Shown here one piece after another: positions 28,360-37,591 of a stretch of DNA of 48,891 nt. The notes below the pieces were generated by a model. The model worked only from the letters and a program-made list of their open reading frames with translations, had not been told where the DNA came from and made no database searches. Source of the DNA: Sulfurovum sp. (GTDB taxonomy: Bacteria; Campylobacterota; Campylobacteria; Campylobacterales; Sulfurovaceae); assembly GCA_027068435.1 (NCBI GenBank), contig JAMOTA010000007.1, forward strand, positions 1-48,891. The letters run 5' to 3'. A program made the position numbers and the translations under genes. Position 1 is the stretch's first letter. The number at the start of each line of letters is the position of its first letter.

Positions 28360-29421
28360 ATGTCTTACAAAATTATTTTTATTTTTATTTTTCTACTCTT
28401 CTCTTTTAGCTTACTTTTTTCTCAAACAATAGCAGATAAAAAATATAATCTCTCATCGGGTATGGTTACATATACTATAAATGGTGGAGGTGTGCTTACT
28501 CAAGATGTGAATCTTAGTATTAATGGTAAAAGTATATTACGTTTTAGAGATTGGGGTAGAGTTGAACTTCTTGAAGAAGAGGTAGAGGAGATTACTTCAG
28601 GAGTATTAAACAATATAGAAAATAGAAACCAATGTATTAAAAGAGAATATAAACAAGAGTTTAACGTAGATTTTAAAAATAAAAAGATTTTAGAAAGACC
28701 TGTTTCTAAAGAAACATTAAATTATAAACCTACAGATGGGTTAGTAAAGGGTGGACAAATGACCATTGCTGGAGTTGTTTGTGATATATGGAAAGGTAAA
28801 GGAATAACAGTTTGCATATATAAAAAAGTACCACTATTAACTGAATATCATCTATTAGATATGTATTATCAAAAGAAAGCAATAGATGTAAAGTTAGATA
28901 TAAAAGCTTCTTCTGAAAAATGTACTATACCTAATTTTCCACTTCAGAAATTTTCACTCTTTAAAACACAAATTAAGTTAAAAAATAGACAATTATCAGA
29001 ACCATTTTTAGAAGTATTGAAAAGTGTCTCTTTAGAGATGTATGCATATTTGAAAGAGAGTAATACAAGTGAAGATAATCTTACTAAAAAACAGAAAAAA
29101 GTATGGTTAGAGAAAATAGGAGAGAGTACATTTAAGAAGCAAAAAGTGTTATTGCCAAAAATGCTACTAGAGATGCAAAAGAGAAGAGAGTGTTTAGAAA
29201 AAGCAGAAAACTGGATAGATGCTAATGTATGTTTAGAGAGTACCTCTACTTTAAAAATGCATTTTACAAAAAAGAGAGAGCATAGTATATCATCATGGAA
29301 AGAGGGAGATAGAGACGAAATTTTAGATCTTTTAGATACTAAGATTTTGATGATGAAATCTCATATGCCTTGTATTCGTTCATCTAAAAACCTTTCAGAT
29401 CTTGCAAGTTGTATCAAATAG
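28360..29421 (+). CDS. Secreted protein of unknown function
   Basis: 353 residues. A strong signal peptide (about 1-22, IIFIFIFLLFSFSLLF, cleavage after FSQ or nearby) is followed by a mostly beta domain (about 30-195). That domain begins LSSGMVTYTINGGGV and contains VVCDIWKGKGITVCIY. The C-terminal 150 residues are helical, charged and carry several cysteines. No family is recognised. Its stop overlaps the GTG start of a radical SAM gene (TAGTG), so the two are translated together. It could be a substrate or partner of that enzyme (inference). Confidence 0.75.
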   Translation: MSYKIIFIFIFLLFSFSLLFSQTIADKKYNLSSGMVTYTINGGGVLTQDVNLSINGKSILRFRDWGRVELLEEEVEEITSGVLNNIENRNQCIKREYKQEFNVDFKNKKILERPVSKETLNYKPTDGLVKGGQMTIAGVVCDIWKGKGITVCIYKKVPLLTEYHLLDMYYQKKAIDVKLDIKASSEKCTIPNFPLQKFSLFKTQIKLKNRQLSEPFLEVLKSVSLEMYAYLKESNTSEDNLTKKQKKVWLEKIGESTFKKQKVLLPKMLLEMQKRRECLEKAENWIDANVCLESTSTLKMHFTKKREHSISSWKEGDRDEILDLLDTKILMMKSHMPCIRSSKNLSDLASCIK

Positions 29422-30296
29422 TGAAATTTTATCGTATCTATATTGAACTAACTAATGTATGTGGGCTTCGTTGTACCTTTTGTCCTACAAAAGAGTTACC
29501 CACACAAGAGATGGATTTAGATTTTTTCGAAACTGTGATAGAAGAAGTTAAAGCTTATACAAAAGAGATAGCTTGTCATGTGATGGGTGACCCTCTTACT
29601 CTCAATAACCTCTCAAAATACCTTGACATCATACATAAGCATGGATTAAAAGCACTCCTAACTACGAGTGGTTACTTTTTAAAAAAACATACTTATGAGA
29701 CACTTTTTCATCCTTGTGTCAAGCAGATAAACATATCATTAAATAGTTATAATAAAAATGATACATCTATTACTTTTGAACAGTATTTCTCTCCTATACT
29801 CTCTTTATGTCATGAGAAACTTGAGCGTAAGAGAGAGATTTTTATAAACCTTCGTGTATGGAATTTAGATGAAAAAATGAGTGAAGATATTTTTAATAAA
29901 AAACTATTTTTAAAACTTTCAAAAGCTTTTAATATTGAGCTTAACTTAGACGATATTTATGAAAAAAAAGAGAATACTATCCGTTTAGACTATAAGATTC
30001 TTTTGCATTTTGACAATTATTTTGAGTGGCCTTCATTGTCAAATAAAATCTATGGAGATGGTACCTGTCAAGGCTTACAATCACATATAGGCATTTTAGC
30101 AAGTGGTAAGGTTATACCATGTTGTTTAGATGGAGATGGTGTGATAGAGTTGGGAAATTTACATGATGAGAGTTTAAAAAATATACTTTTAAATAAGCGA
30201 ACAAGCAATATTGTAGAAGGGTTTAAACACTCTAAAGCAGTAGAAGAACTATGTCAAAAATGTAGTTATAAAGAGAGGTTTAACACTAAAGAGTAG
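29421..30296 (+). CDS. Radical SAM/SPASM enzyme
   Basis: 291 residues from GTG 29421, chosen because it overlaps the upstream stop and gives the usual start KFYRIYIELTNVCGLRC. The [4Fe-4S]-SAM motif is C14-x3-C18-x2-C21. A C-terminal SPASM-like cysteine set (GTCQGLQ, VIPCCLDGDG, LCQKCSYKE) probably binds an auxiliary Fe-S cluster. The family includes peptide-modifying and cofactor-making enzymes. The substrate is unknown, and no short RiPP precursor is seen next to it. Confidence 0.87.
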   Translation: MKFYRIYIELTNVCGLRCTFCPTKELPTQEMDLDFFETVIEEVKAYTKEIACHVMGDPLTLNNLSKYLDIIHKHGLKALLTTSGYFLKKHTYETLFHPCVKQINISLNSYNKNDTSITFEQYFSPILSLCHEKLERKREIFINLRVWNLDEKMSEDIFNKKLFLKLSKAFNIELNLDDIYEKKENTIRLDYKILLHFDNYFEWPSLSNKIYGDGTCQGLQSHIGILASGKVIPCCLDGDGVIELGNLHDESLKNILLNKRTSNIVEGFKHSKAVEELCQKCSYKERFNTKE

Positions 30297-30319
30297 AAGC
30301 TTTAAGAGCTTCTACTCTT
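30289..30319. terminator. Strong hairpin between radical SAM and SYLF genes
   Basis: A perfect 12-bp stem: AAGAGTAGAAGC (30289-30300), 7-nt loop, GCTTCTACTCTT (30308-30319). It sits between convergent genes and contains the radical SAM stop codon. It can act in both directions. Confidence 0.75.
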
Positions 30320-30329
30320 AAAGTAAAGA

Positions 30330-30878
30330 TTAACGTTTGATTTTAGTAAATTTAGTACCTTCAAGTGTAAGGTTATACATTAAACCTTTAGCACCAAAAA
30401 CAAAAGCATAAATAGGGTTTTCAAAGCTTATAGAGCTAATATCTTTTCCTGCTCCCCATTTAGCTACAGTGACAGCACCATCTACACCTGCTTCCCAACC
30501 ATTACTTTTTACAAAATTATTTAAAGCATTTTCTGAAACAAAAGCGATGATATATGATGTCTGTTGAAGTCCCATCTGAAATCCTAGAGAACCCGAAGTA
30601 ATGCTATAATAGGCTTTACTTTCACCCTCTATACGTAGAACACCTTCCCCGTACTCTCCACCTACTACAAACCCACCTTTGACTACAGAAGGGAAAACAA
30701 GAAAGCCTTTGACTTTAGATAAAAATTCTTCTCCTCCTTTGACCTCTTTAATAAAATTTTTGATTGCTTCATTTGCTTTTGCATCAATAACTGGTGCTGC
30801 TTCTGCCATAATGTGGCTACTTAAAAGCATGACTAACGAGGCGATAACTGCTAATGTATTAAATTTGTTTAGTTTCAT
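30330..30878 (-). CDS. SYLF/YSC84-domain lipid-binding protein
   Basis: 182 residues with a signal peptide (about 1-27, ending HIMAEA). The SYLF signatures are KGFLVFPSVVKGGFVVGGEYGEG, YYSITSGSLGFQMGLQQTSYIIAF and a final YAFVFGAKGLMYNLTLEGTKF. Eukaryotic SYLF domains bind phosphoinositides; bacterial ones are periplasmic or outer-membrane and poorly characterised. It stands alone, with terminator hairpins on its 3' side. Confidence 0.87.
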   Translation of the reverse strand: MKLNKFNTLAVIASLVMLLSSHIMAEAAPVIDAKANEAIKNFIKEVKGGEEFLSKVKGFLVFPSVVKGGFVVGGEYGEGVLRIEGESKAYYSITSGSLGFQMGLQQTSYIIAFVSENALNNFVKSNGWEAGVDGAVTVAKWGAGKDISSISFENPIYAFVFGAKGLMYNLTLEGTKFTKIKR

Positions 30879-30961
30879 AACTATCCTTTAGGTAATTTTG
30901 TTATATTATAACGAACTAAATGTTAAGTAAAAGTATATAATATTAAATTAAAGGAATTAAA

Positions 30962-31249
30962 ATAGAAAAGATAACAATAAAGCAATATGCGATAAAACAT
31001 AAGTTGAGTGTTTTTAATGTAATGAAAATGGTAAAGTCTGCTAAATTAAATGTAGAAGTTGAAAATATAGGTGAGAAGGAAACAACTTATATTTTGATTG
31101 ATGATAAAAAAGAGAAAGAGATTAGTGAGTCTATTGTTCCTTTTGAACAGCAAGAAGAACATACTTTACAGATGGTAGTCCATCAACTTCAAATAGAGGT
31201 TAAAAGTTTACGTATGGAGATAGAGGAACTTAAAAGAAATAAAGCATAA
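30962..31249 (+). CDS. Small helix-turn-helix-like/coiled-coil protein with probable ATA start
   Basis: The frame is open well upstream of the TTG at 31004. ATA 30962 lies 6 nt after AAGGA (30951-30955) and gives a 95-residue protein starting (M)EKITIKQYAIKHKLSVFNVMKMVKS, a complete helix-turn-helix-like unit that the TTG start would cut in half. No ATG, GTG or TTG lies nearer that ribosome-binding site. Residues 65-95 (EQQEEHTLQMVVHQLQIEVK onward) form a coiled coil. It is probably a small DNA-binding or scaffold protein. uvrA follows 69 nt later. Confidence 0.65.
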   Translation: MEKITIKQYAIKHKLSVFNVMKMVKSAKLNVEVENIGEKETTYILIDDKKEKEISESIVPFEQQEEHTLQMVVHQLQIEVKSLRMEIEELKRNKA

Positions 31250-31318
31250 ATATATTTAAAAGGGCTTTAGGCGTTCATGTAATTATGCTATAATCCATGA
31301 TTAATTTTAACCTAAAAG

Positions 31319-34153
31319 ATGAATAAAATGGTAAAACAAAAAGATATGATACATGTGTATGGAGCTAGAGAGAATAATTTAAAAAATATAAATATTAGTA
31401 TTCCTAAAAATAAACTGGTAGTAGTGACTGGTATCTCTGGGTCTGGTAAATCTACTTTGGCATTTTCTACACTTTATGCAGAGGGACAGAGACGTTATAT
31501 AGAGTCTCTCTCCTCTTATGCAAGACAGTTTTTAGGACGTGTTGGAAAGCCTGATGTAGATAAGATAGAGGGACTAACACCTGCTATTGCTATAGACCAA
31601 AAGACCACCTCTAAAAACCCTCGTTCTACGGTTGGAACGATTACCGAAATCTATGACTATCTGCGTTTACTTTTTGCTCGTGTAGGTGAACAACATTGTC
31701 ATGAGTGTCATAAGCCTATCTCTTCTATGTCTGCAGCAGATATTATAGAAGAGGTTTTAAAACTTCCTAACGGGGCAAAGCTTGTTATTATGGCACCACT
31801 TGTCAAAGAGAAAAAAGGTACTTTTGTAGATATGCTTGAGTCTTTACGCCATAAGGGCTATATTCGTGCTATGATAGATGGTGTGATGGTACGTCTTGAT
31901 GATGAGATAGAACTCTCTAAAACTAAAAAACATACCATTAAAGTTGTAGTTGATAGAGTTGTAGTAAAAGAGGAGAGTCGTGACCGTATAGGGCAAGATG
32001 TAGAAAAAGCACTTAAAGAGAGTTATGGTGAGATGGAGATAGAGGTGCTTAACTATGAAGAGTTAGCTCTTGACAGACAGCATATACACTACTCTGAACA
32101 CTTGGCATGTTTTGACTGTAAGTTAAGCTTTGAACCTTTAGAACCTGTAAGTTTTTCATTTAACTCACCTAAAGGTGCTTGTCCTACTTGTGATGGTTTG
32201 GGTATTCGTTATGCTATAGATCTTAAAAAAGTGATAGACCAAGAACTCTCTGTAGAGAAGGGTGCTGTAAAAATAATGTATGGCTTTAACAAAAGTTATT
32301 ATACAAAATTTCTTAATGCTTTTTGTGAGCAAAATGAGATAAGTACAAAAGTACCTTATTGTGAGCTTGAAGCCCATCAACAAAAAGCCATACTCTATGG
32401 ACTAGGCTCTTCGGTTGACTTTACATGGAAGCGTCATAAACTCAGCCGAGAGTGGCCTGGCGTGGTAAAGTTTGCTCATGATATGTTTAAAGAGGAGAAA
32501 GATCTCTCTGAGTACATGACAGAAAAAGTATGTGATAAATGTGATGGACATCGTCTACGACCACGCTCTTTATCTGTAAAGATAGAGGGTAAAAATATCG
32601 CAGATATTATAGATATGCCTATAGAAAAATCGTATGCACTTTTTGCAGATAAAGAGAGCTTTTCACATCTTACAGAACAACAAAAGATGATAGCAGACTC
32701 TATACTTAAAGAGTTGTATGAACGACTCTATTTTCTTTATGATGTAGGCTTAGGGTACATTACCCTTAGTCGTGATGCACGAAGTATCTCTGGTGGAGAA
32801 GCACAGCGTATTCGTATAGCTTCACAAATAGGTTCGGGACTTACAGGTGTTATGTATGTACTTGATGAACCTAGTATAGGGTTACATGAACGAGATACCA
32901 TGAAGCTTATTCGTACACTCAACTCTTTAAGGGAAAAAGGAAATTCTGTTATCGTTGTGGAGCATGACAAAGAGACTATTTTGGCGGCTGATTATATTAT
33001 AGATATTGGTCCAGGTGCTGGTAAGTTTGGTGGGGAGGTAGTTTTTGCTGGAGATGCAAAGAAGTTAATGAAAGCTAAAACACTAACTGCTGACTATATG
33101 TATGGTAGAAAAGATATTTGCTACTCTCATGACAATCCACAAGAGGAGTGGATAGAGATTAAAAATGTTACCCTAAACAACATAGAAAAACTTGATGCGA
33201 AGATTCCATTAAAAAACCTTGTATGTATTACAGGAGTAAGTGGAAGTGGTAAATCTTCACTAATACTTCAAACTTTACTTCCTGTTGCTAGAGAGCTACT
33301 TAACCGTGCTAAAAAAGTCAATAAAATAGATGGTGTAGAGATTACAGGTTTAGAGAAGCTTGATAAAGTTATCTACCTTGACCAAAGTCCAATAGGTAGA
33401 ACACCACGCTCTAACCCTGCAACTTACACAGGTATGATGGATGAGATACGTAAACTTTTTGCTCAAACTAAAGAAGCAGAGCTTCGTGGTTACAAAATAG
33501 GTCGTTTCTCTTTCAATGTAAAAGGTGGACGTTGTGAGAAGTGTCAAGGAGATGGACAGATAAAGATAGAGATGCATTTCTTACCTGATGTTTTAGTCAG
33601 CTGTGATGTGTGTGATGGAGCAAGATATAATGCTCAAACTCTTGAAGTACGCTATAAAGGTAAAACAATTGCAGATGTTTTAGGTATGTCTGTAGGTGAA
33701 GCGTTGGAATTCTTTAAAGCTATTCCTATTTTGGCTGTAAAGCTTAAGACACTTACTGATGTAGGTCTTGATTACATCACCTTAGGTCAAAATGCAACCA
33801 CACTCTCTGGTGGAGAAGCACAGCGTATTAAGCTTAGTAAAGAGTTAAGTCGTAAAGATACGGGTAAAACCCTATATATCTTAGATGAACCTACTACAGG
33901 ACTTCATTTTGCAGATGTAGATAGACTAACAGGTGTACTTCATCATCTAGTAGAACTAGGTAACTCTGTAGTAGTTATTGAACATAATCTTGATATGGTT
34001 AAAAATGCAGATTATATTATAGATATGGGACCAGAAGGTGGAAATAAGGGGGGGCTTATTATTGCAACTGGAAGTCCTGAAAAGTTAGCTAGGGAATATA
34101 AAGAGAGTGGTTCATATACTGGTGAGTATTTAGTTAAAGAGTTAAAGCTATAA
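31319..34153 (+). CDS. uvrA: Excinuclease ABC subunit A (UvrA)
   Basis: 944 residues, full length. UvrA is the damage-sensing ATPase of nucleotide excision repair. Two ABC modules are visible, with Walker A motifs GISGSGKS and GVSGSGKS, signatures SGGEAQRIRIA and LSGGEAQRIKL, and Walker B-type YVLDEPSIGLH and YILDEPTTGLH. Zinc-binding pairs CHECHK, CFDC/CPTC and CEKCQGDG/CDVCDG are present. ATG 31319 and ATG 31328 are both possible starts. Confidence 0.97.
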   Translation: MNKMVKQKDMIHVYGARENNLKNINISIPKNKLVVVTGISGSGKSTLAFSTLYAEGQRRYIESLSSYARQFLGRVGKPDVDKIEGLTPAIAIDQKTTSKNPRSTVGTITEIYDYLRLLFARVGEQHCHECHKPISSMSAADIIEEVLKLPNGAKLVIMAPLVKEKKGTFVDMLESLRHKGYIRAMIDGVMVRLDDEIELSKTKKHTIKVVVDRVVVKEESRDRIGQDVEKALKESYGEMEIEVLNYEELALDRQHIHYSEHLACFDCKLSFEPLEPVSFSFNSPKGACPTCDGLGIRYAIDLKKVIDQELSVEKGAVKIMYGFNKSYYTKFLNAFCEQNEISTKVPYCELEAHQQKAILYGLGSSVDFTWKRHKLSREWPGVVKFAHDMFKEEKDLSEYMTEKVCDKCDGHRLRPRSLSVKIEGKNIADIIDMPIEKSYALFADKESFSHLTEQQKMIADSILKELYERLYFLYDVGLGYITLSRDARSISGGEAQRIRIASQIGSGLTGVMYVLDEPSIGLHERDTMKLIRTLNSLREKGNSVIVVEHDKETILAADYIIDIGPGAGKFGGEVVFAGDAKKLMKAKTLTADYMYGRKDICYSHDNPQEEWIEIKNVTLNNIEKLDAKIPLKNLVCITGVSGSGKSSLILQTLLPVARELLNRAKKVNKIDGVEITGLEKLDKVIYLDQSPIGRTPRSNPATYTGMMDEIRKLFAQTKEAELRGYKIGRFSFNVKGGRCEKCQGDGQIKIEMHFLPDVLVSCDVCDGARYNAQTLEVRYKGKTIADVLGMSVGEALEFFKAIPILAVKLKTLTDVGLDYITLGQNATTLSGGEAQRIKLSKELSRKDTGKTLYILDEPTTGLHFADVDRLTGVLHHLVELGNSVVVIEHNLDMVKNADYIIDMGPEGGNKGGLIIATGSPEKLAREYKESGSYTGEYLVKELKL

Positions 34154-34168
34154 CTGATATAGCTTTAA
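34142..34168. terminator. Hairpin after uvrA
   Basis: TTAAAGCTATA (34142-34152), 5-nt loop, TATAGCTTTAA (34158-34168): a perfect 11-bp stem over the uvrA stop, between convergent genes. There is no long T tract. Confidence 0.5.
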
Positions 34169-34171
34169 TAG

Positions 34172-34537
34172 TTAAGGAATCACAAACTTTTTATTTGATG
34201 GACCTGCTCTAGCTGTTTGGATAGAGAACATAATAGCATTTTTCATAATAAGTATAAGGGCAAGTGCTGCGAGTATTTCGTAGCCTATTGTCCATGTAAG
34301 TAGGTAACTATTATTACTGTTTAGTGCAGTAAATACTTTAATATCTCTATCTGCAATATAGACAAAAAGAAAAATTAGTCCTGCTAAGTAAGGTAGAAAT
34401 ATAAAATAGACAAGAAGAAAAATATGTTCAAGACCCTCAATAAAGAACAGAGGAGCATCAGAGATTTTCACATTTTTTTGTGCATAAGATGTAGGTTCTA
34501 CTATCTTTGACTTTTTCTTATGATGTGTATATGTCAT
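34172..34537 (-). CDS. Small membrane protein of unknown function
   Basis: 121 residues. A basic N-terminus (about 1-30) is followed by three hydrophobic stretches: about 34-62 (a long pair around LLVYFIFLPYLAGLIFLFVY), and about 80-100 (WTIGYEILAALALILI). No known domain is recognised. It converges on uvrA and is divergent from polA. Coding status is supported by length, codon use like its neighbours and clean membrane topology. Confidence 0.65.
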   Translation of the reverse strand: MTYTHHKKKSKIVEPTSYAQKNVKISDAPLFFIEGLEHIFLLVYFIFLPYLAGLIFLFVYIADRDIKVFTALNSNNSYLLTWTIGYEILAALALILIMKNAIMFSIQTARAGPSNKKFVIP

Positions 34538-34760
34538 CTAAATAATATCTCCCATTTCTCTATGCCTTTTTGAATTTTAACATATTATTACTTTAAATTA
34601 CGTTTTTATAGATAAAAATAGACTATCACTAATTTATAGTTTGTTTTAAATATATGTTTTAGTAAAAATTTTCTAAAATATATTAAATGTACTGTATTCT
34701 AATTTATTTAGAAAATTAACAGAATTTTTGTTAAAATACATAAAAATTAGGTCTTATTCA
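34538..34760. other. Divergent AT-rich intergenic region upstream of polA
   Basis: No ORF is convincing. An 11-bp inverted repeat with a 29-nt centre, AATTTTCTAAA (34667-34677) and TTTAGAAAATT (34707-34717), lies about 45 nt before the polA start. Confidence 0.35.
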
Positions 34761-37463
34761 TTGAAAACAATAACTATTATAGATACATTCGGTTTCTTCT
34801 TTCGCTCTTACTTTGCACTACCTCCACTACGTAACTCAGATGGATTCCCTACAGGATTACTTACAGGTTTTGCGAACTTAGTGGAGTCTCTTCGCCGTGA
34901 TCACAGTACAGACTATTTAGTATTTGCCCTCGATACAAAGGGAAAAACATTTCGTAATGACTTGTACCCAGAGTACAAAGCAAACAGAGACCCTGCACCT
35001 GAGGACTTAGTAAAACAACTTCCCATTGCCATAGAGTGGATAGAACAGATGGGCTTTGCTAACCTTTCTCGTGAGGGGTTTGAAGCTGATGATGTTATCA
35101 CTACTGTAGCAAAGTTTGCTATGCAAAAGGGTATGAAAGTACGTATCGTATCTCACGATAAAGACCTCTATCAGATGTTAGAAGATGGTAAGGTTGAGAT
35201 GTATGACTCTGTAAAAAAAGCAGTAGTCAATGAGCAGACTTGTATAGACAAGTTTGGTGTGCATCCTAGAGATTTTATAAACTTTCAAGCCATCCTTGGA
35301 GACAGCTCAGACAATGTCCCTGGTGTAAAAGGCATAGGAAAAGTAGGGGCTTCAAAACTCATAAACCAATACCACACCCTTGAAGCTATCTATGAAGATA
35401 TAGAAAACTGTGGAACACCACGTATACAGAAACTTTTACTAGAGAGTAGAGAGAAAGCATTTTTATCTCGTGAACTTGTAACGATGAGCAGAGAAGTTTT
35501 TAAAGATGTGGATGTAGAGAGTTTTGTTTTTGAAGATAAAAACTACCTCACTTGTTTACTTGATGAGTTTGAACATTACGAGATGAAACAAGCTATTAAA
35601 AAAGCAAAAGTAGGTATGCACGAAGATGAAAGTGTAGATTGTGAGAGAGAGTATATTGAACCTAAAAAGCCAAGTCTAAGTTTTGAAGCAGTGACTTTAG
35701 ATACCAAAGAGAAGTTAGATGCTGTTATAAAAAACATAGACAAAGATACCATAGTAGCCTTTGACACAGAAACCACAGGCTTAGACACCAAAGTAGCTAA
35801 GATGGTAGGTTTTAGCTTCTGTATGGAGAGCAATAAAGCCTATTATGTACCCATAGGACATAGCTACTTAGGTGTAGAAGCCCAAGTAAGCGTAGATGAT
35901 GCGATAGATGCACTTAAAAAACTCTTACAACACAACATCGTAGGTCAAAACCTAAAATTTGACTTCTCTTTGCTTTATAATCAGTATAGTTTTGAAGAGA
36001 TTATCCCTTATGCTGATACCATGATTATGGCATGGCTCTTAAATCCTGGTTCTAAAATAGGCTTAGATGCTCTAGCTATGAAGTTTTTTAAGTATGAGAT
36101 GAAACCTTTTAAAGAGATGGTAAAAAAAGGGGAAGATTTTTCAGCTGTTGCCATAGAAGATGCTACTTTTTATGCAGCTGAAGATGCATGGATGACTTTT
36201 CTTCTGTATGGTGCATTAAAGAAAAAGATGGAACTCTCTTCACTTACTCACCTTTTAAAAGAGGCTAAAGAGATAGAGTATCCGTTTATTAATGTGCTTA
36301 TGCGTATGGAGCGTTTAGGGATAAAAGTAGAACCCTCTAAGCTTGTGGCACTACAAAAAACACTAAGTGATGATTTAGGAGTGTTGACCTCTGAGATACA
36401 TACACTTAGCGGTACAGAGTTTAACATTAAGTCACCTAAACAACTAGGTGAAGTACTCTTCCAAAGTTTAGGACTCAAAGGTGGAAAGCGAACAAAAACG
36501 GGTTACAGTACCAATGAATCTGTTTTAAATACCTTAAAAGGGGAACATCCCATTATCGAGAAAGTTTTAGAGTACCGTGAGTACCAAAAAATACTCTCAA
36601 CCTATGTTGACCCGTTACTTAAACTCTCAAAGGCAGATAAAAAGTCACGTATCTACACCTCTTTTGGACAAACTGGTACGGCAACAGGACGTTTAAGCTC
36701 ACGTGACCCTAACTTACAAAATATACCTGTTCGCTCTAAGTTAGGACGTTCGGTAAGAGAGGCATTTGTAGCAAAAGAGGGATACAAGTTAGTGAGTATA
36801 GATTACTCTCAAATTGAGTTACGTCTCTTGGCACACTTTTCACAAGATACGGCACTACTTAAAGCGTTTAACGATGGGGTAGATATTCACTTAGCAACCT
36901 CTTCTTTGTTGTTTGGAGAAGCATTAGCTAAAGAGAAAAGAAGTTTTGCAAAATCTGTAAACTTTGGACTACTCTATGGAATGGGACCTAAAAAGCTCTC
37001 AGAAGAGTTAGGTATTAGTAGTTTAGAAGCCAAAGAGATTATCAGTAACTACTTTGCATCATTTCCAACAGTAAAAAACTTTTTAGAGAGCATACAAGAG
37101 CGTGTTAAAATAGATGGATATGTAGAAACTATCTTAAAAAGAAGACGTATCTTTGACTATGAATCAGCTAATGGTATGCAAAAAGCAGCCTTTATGCGTG
37201 AGTCAGTAAACACCGTTTTTCAAGGATCTGCGGCAGATCTTATAAAACTCTCTATGAACCAGATAGACAGTATGATACAAGATGAAAAACTAGATGCTTT
37301 TATGTTACTTCAAATCCATGATGAACTTATATTTGAAGTACATGAAGAGAGGGTAGAAGAAATAAGCAGACGTTTTGTTCATACTATGGAAAATGTCTTA
37401 GTACTTGATGTCCCTTTAGAGTGTTCTGTCAGTATAGGAGATAGTTGGGGTGAACTGAAGTAA
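34761..37463 (+). CDS. polA: DNA polymerase I
   Basis: 900 residues from TTG 34761, which gives the usual start KTITIIDTFGFFFRSYFALPPLR. An in-frame TTG 33 nt upstream is less likely. The 5'-3' exonuclease domain (about 1-280) has ALDTKGKTFR and EADDVI. The 3'-5' exonuclease (about 315-495) has D335 and E337 in FDTETTGL, so proofreading looks intact. The polymerase domain has TATGRLSSRDPNLQNIP, SIDYSQIELRLLAH, KSVNFGLLYGM and QIHDELIFEV. PolA fills repair gaps and removes Okazaki primers. Confidence 0.97.
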   Translation: MKTITIIDTFGFFFRSYFALPPLRNSDGFPTGLLTGFANLVESLRRDHSTDYLVFALDTKGKTFRNDLYPEYKANRDPAPEDLVKQLPIAIEWIEQMGFANLSREGFEADDVITTVAKFAMQKGMKVRIVSHDKDLYQMLEDGKVEMYDSVKKAVVNEQTCIDKFGVHPRDFINFQAILGDSSDNVPGVKGIGKVGASKLINQYHTLEAIYEDIENCGTPRIQKLLLESREKAFLSRELVTMSREVFKDVDVESFVFEDKNYLTCLLDEFEHYEMKQAIKKAKVGMHEDESVDCEREYIEPKKPSLSFEAVTLDTKEKLDAVIKNIDKDTIVAFDTETTGLDTKVAKMVGFSFCMESNKAYYVPIGHSYLGVEAQVSVDDAIDALKKLLQHNIVGQNLKFDFSLLYNQYSFEEIIPYADTMIMAWLLNPGSKIGLDALAMKFFKYEMKPFKEMVKKGEDFSAVAIEDATFYAAEDAWMTFLLYGALKKKMELSSLTHLLKEAKEIEYPFINVLMRMERLGIKVEPSKLVALQKTLSDDLGVLTSEIHTLSGTEFNIKSPKQLGEVLFQSLGLKGGKRTKTGYSTNESVLNTLKGEHPIIEKVLEYREYQKILSTYVDPLLKLSKADKKSRIYTSFGQTGTATGRLSSRDPNLQNIPVRSKLGRSVREAFVAKEGYKLVSIDYSQIELRLLAHFSQDTALLKAFNDGVDIHLATSSLLFGEALAKEKRSFAKSVNFGLLYGMGPKKLSEELGISSLEAKEIISNYFASFPTVKNFLESIQERVKIDGYVETILKRRRIFDYESANGMQKAAFMRESVNTVFQGSAADLIKLSMNQIDSMIQDEKLDAFMLLQIHDELIFEVHEERVEEISRRFVHTMENVLVLDVPLECSVSIGDSWGELK

Positions 37464-37591
37464 AGAAAGATTATAGTGTAACAAAGTATCATACTTATTA
37501 TCTAAAGCTATAAACTGTAGTGAATTAATATACAGTTAGTAAACATCAGTTATAATCATTTTTTTAATAAACATACAAAGGGTTTTAAACC

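Noticed and set aside
37484..37496. AAGTAT-C-ATACTT palindrome between polA and ccsBA
   Set aside because: Short, single, and not placed against a recognisable promoter.
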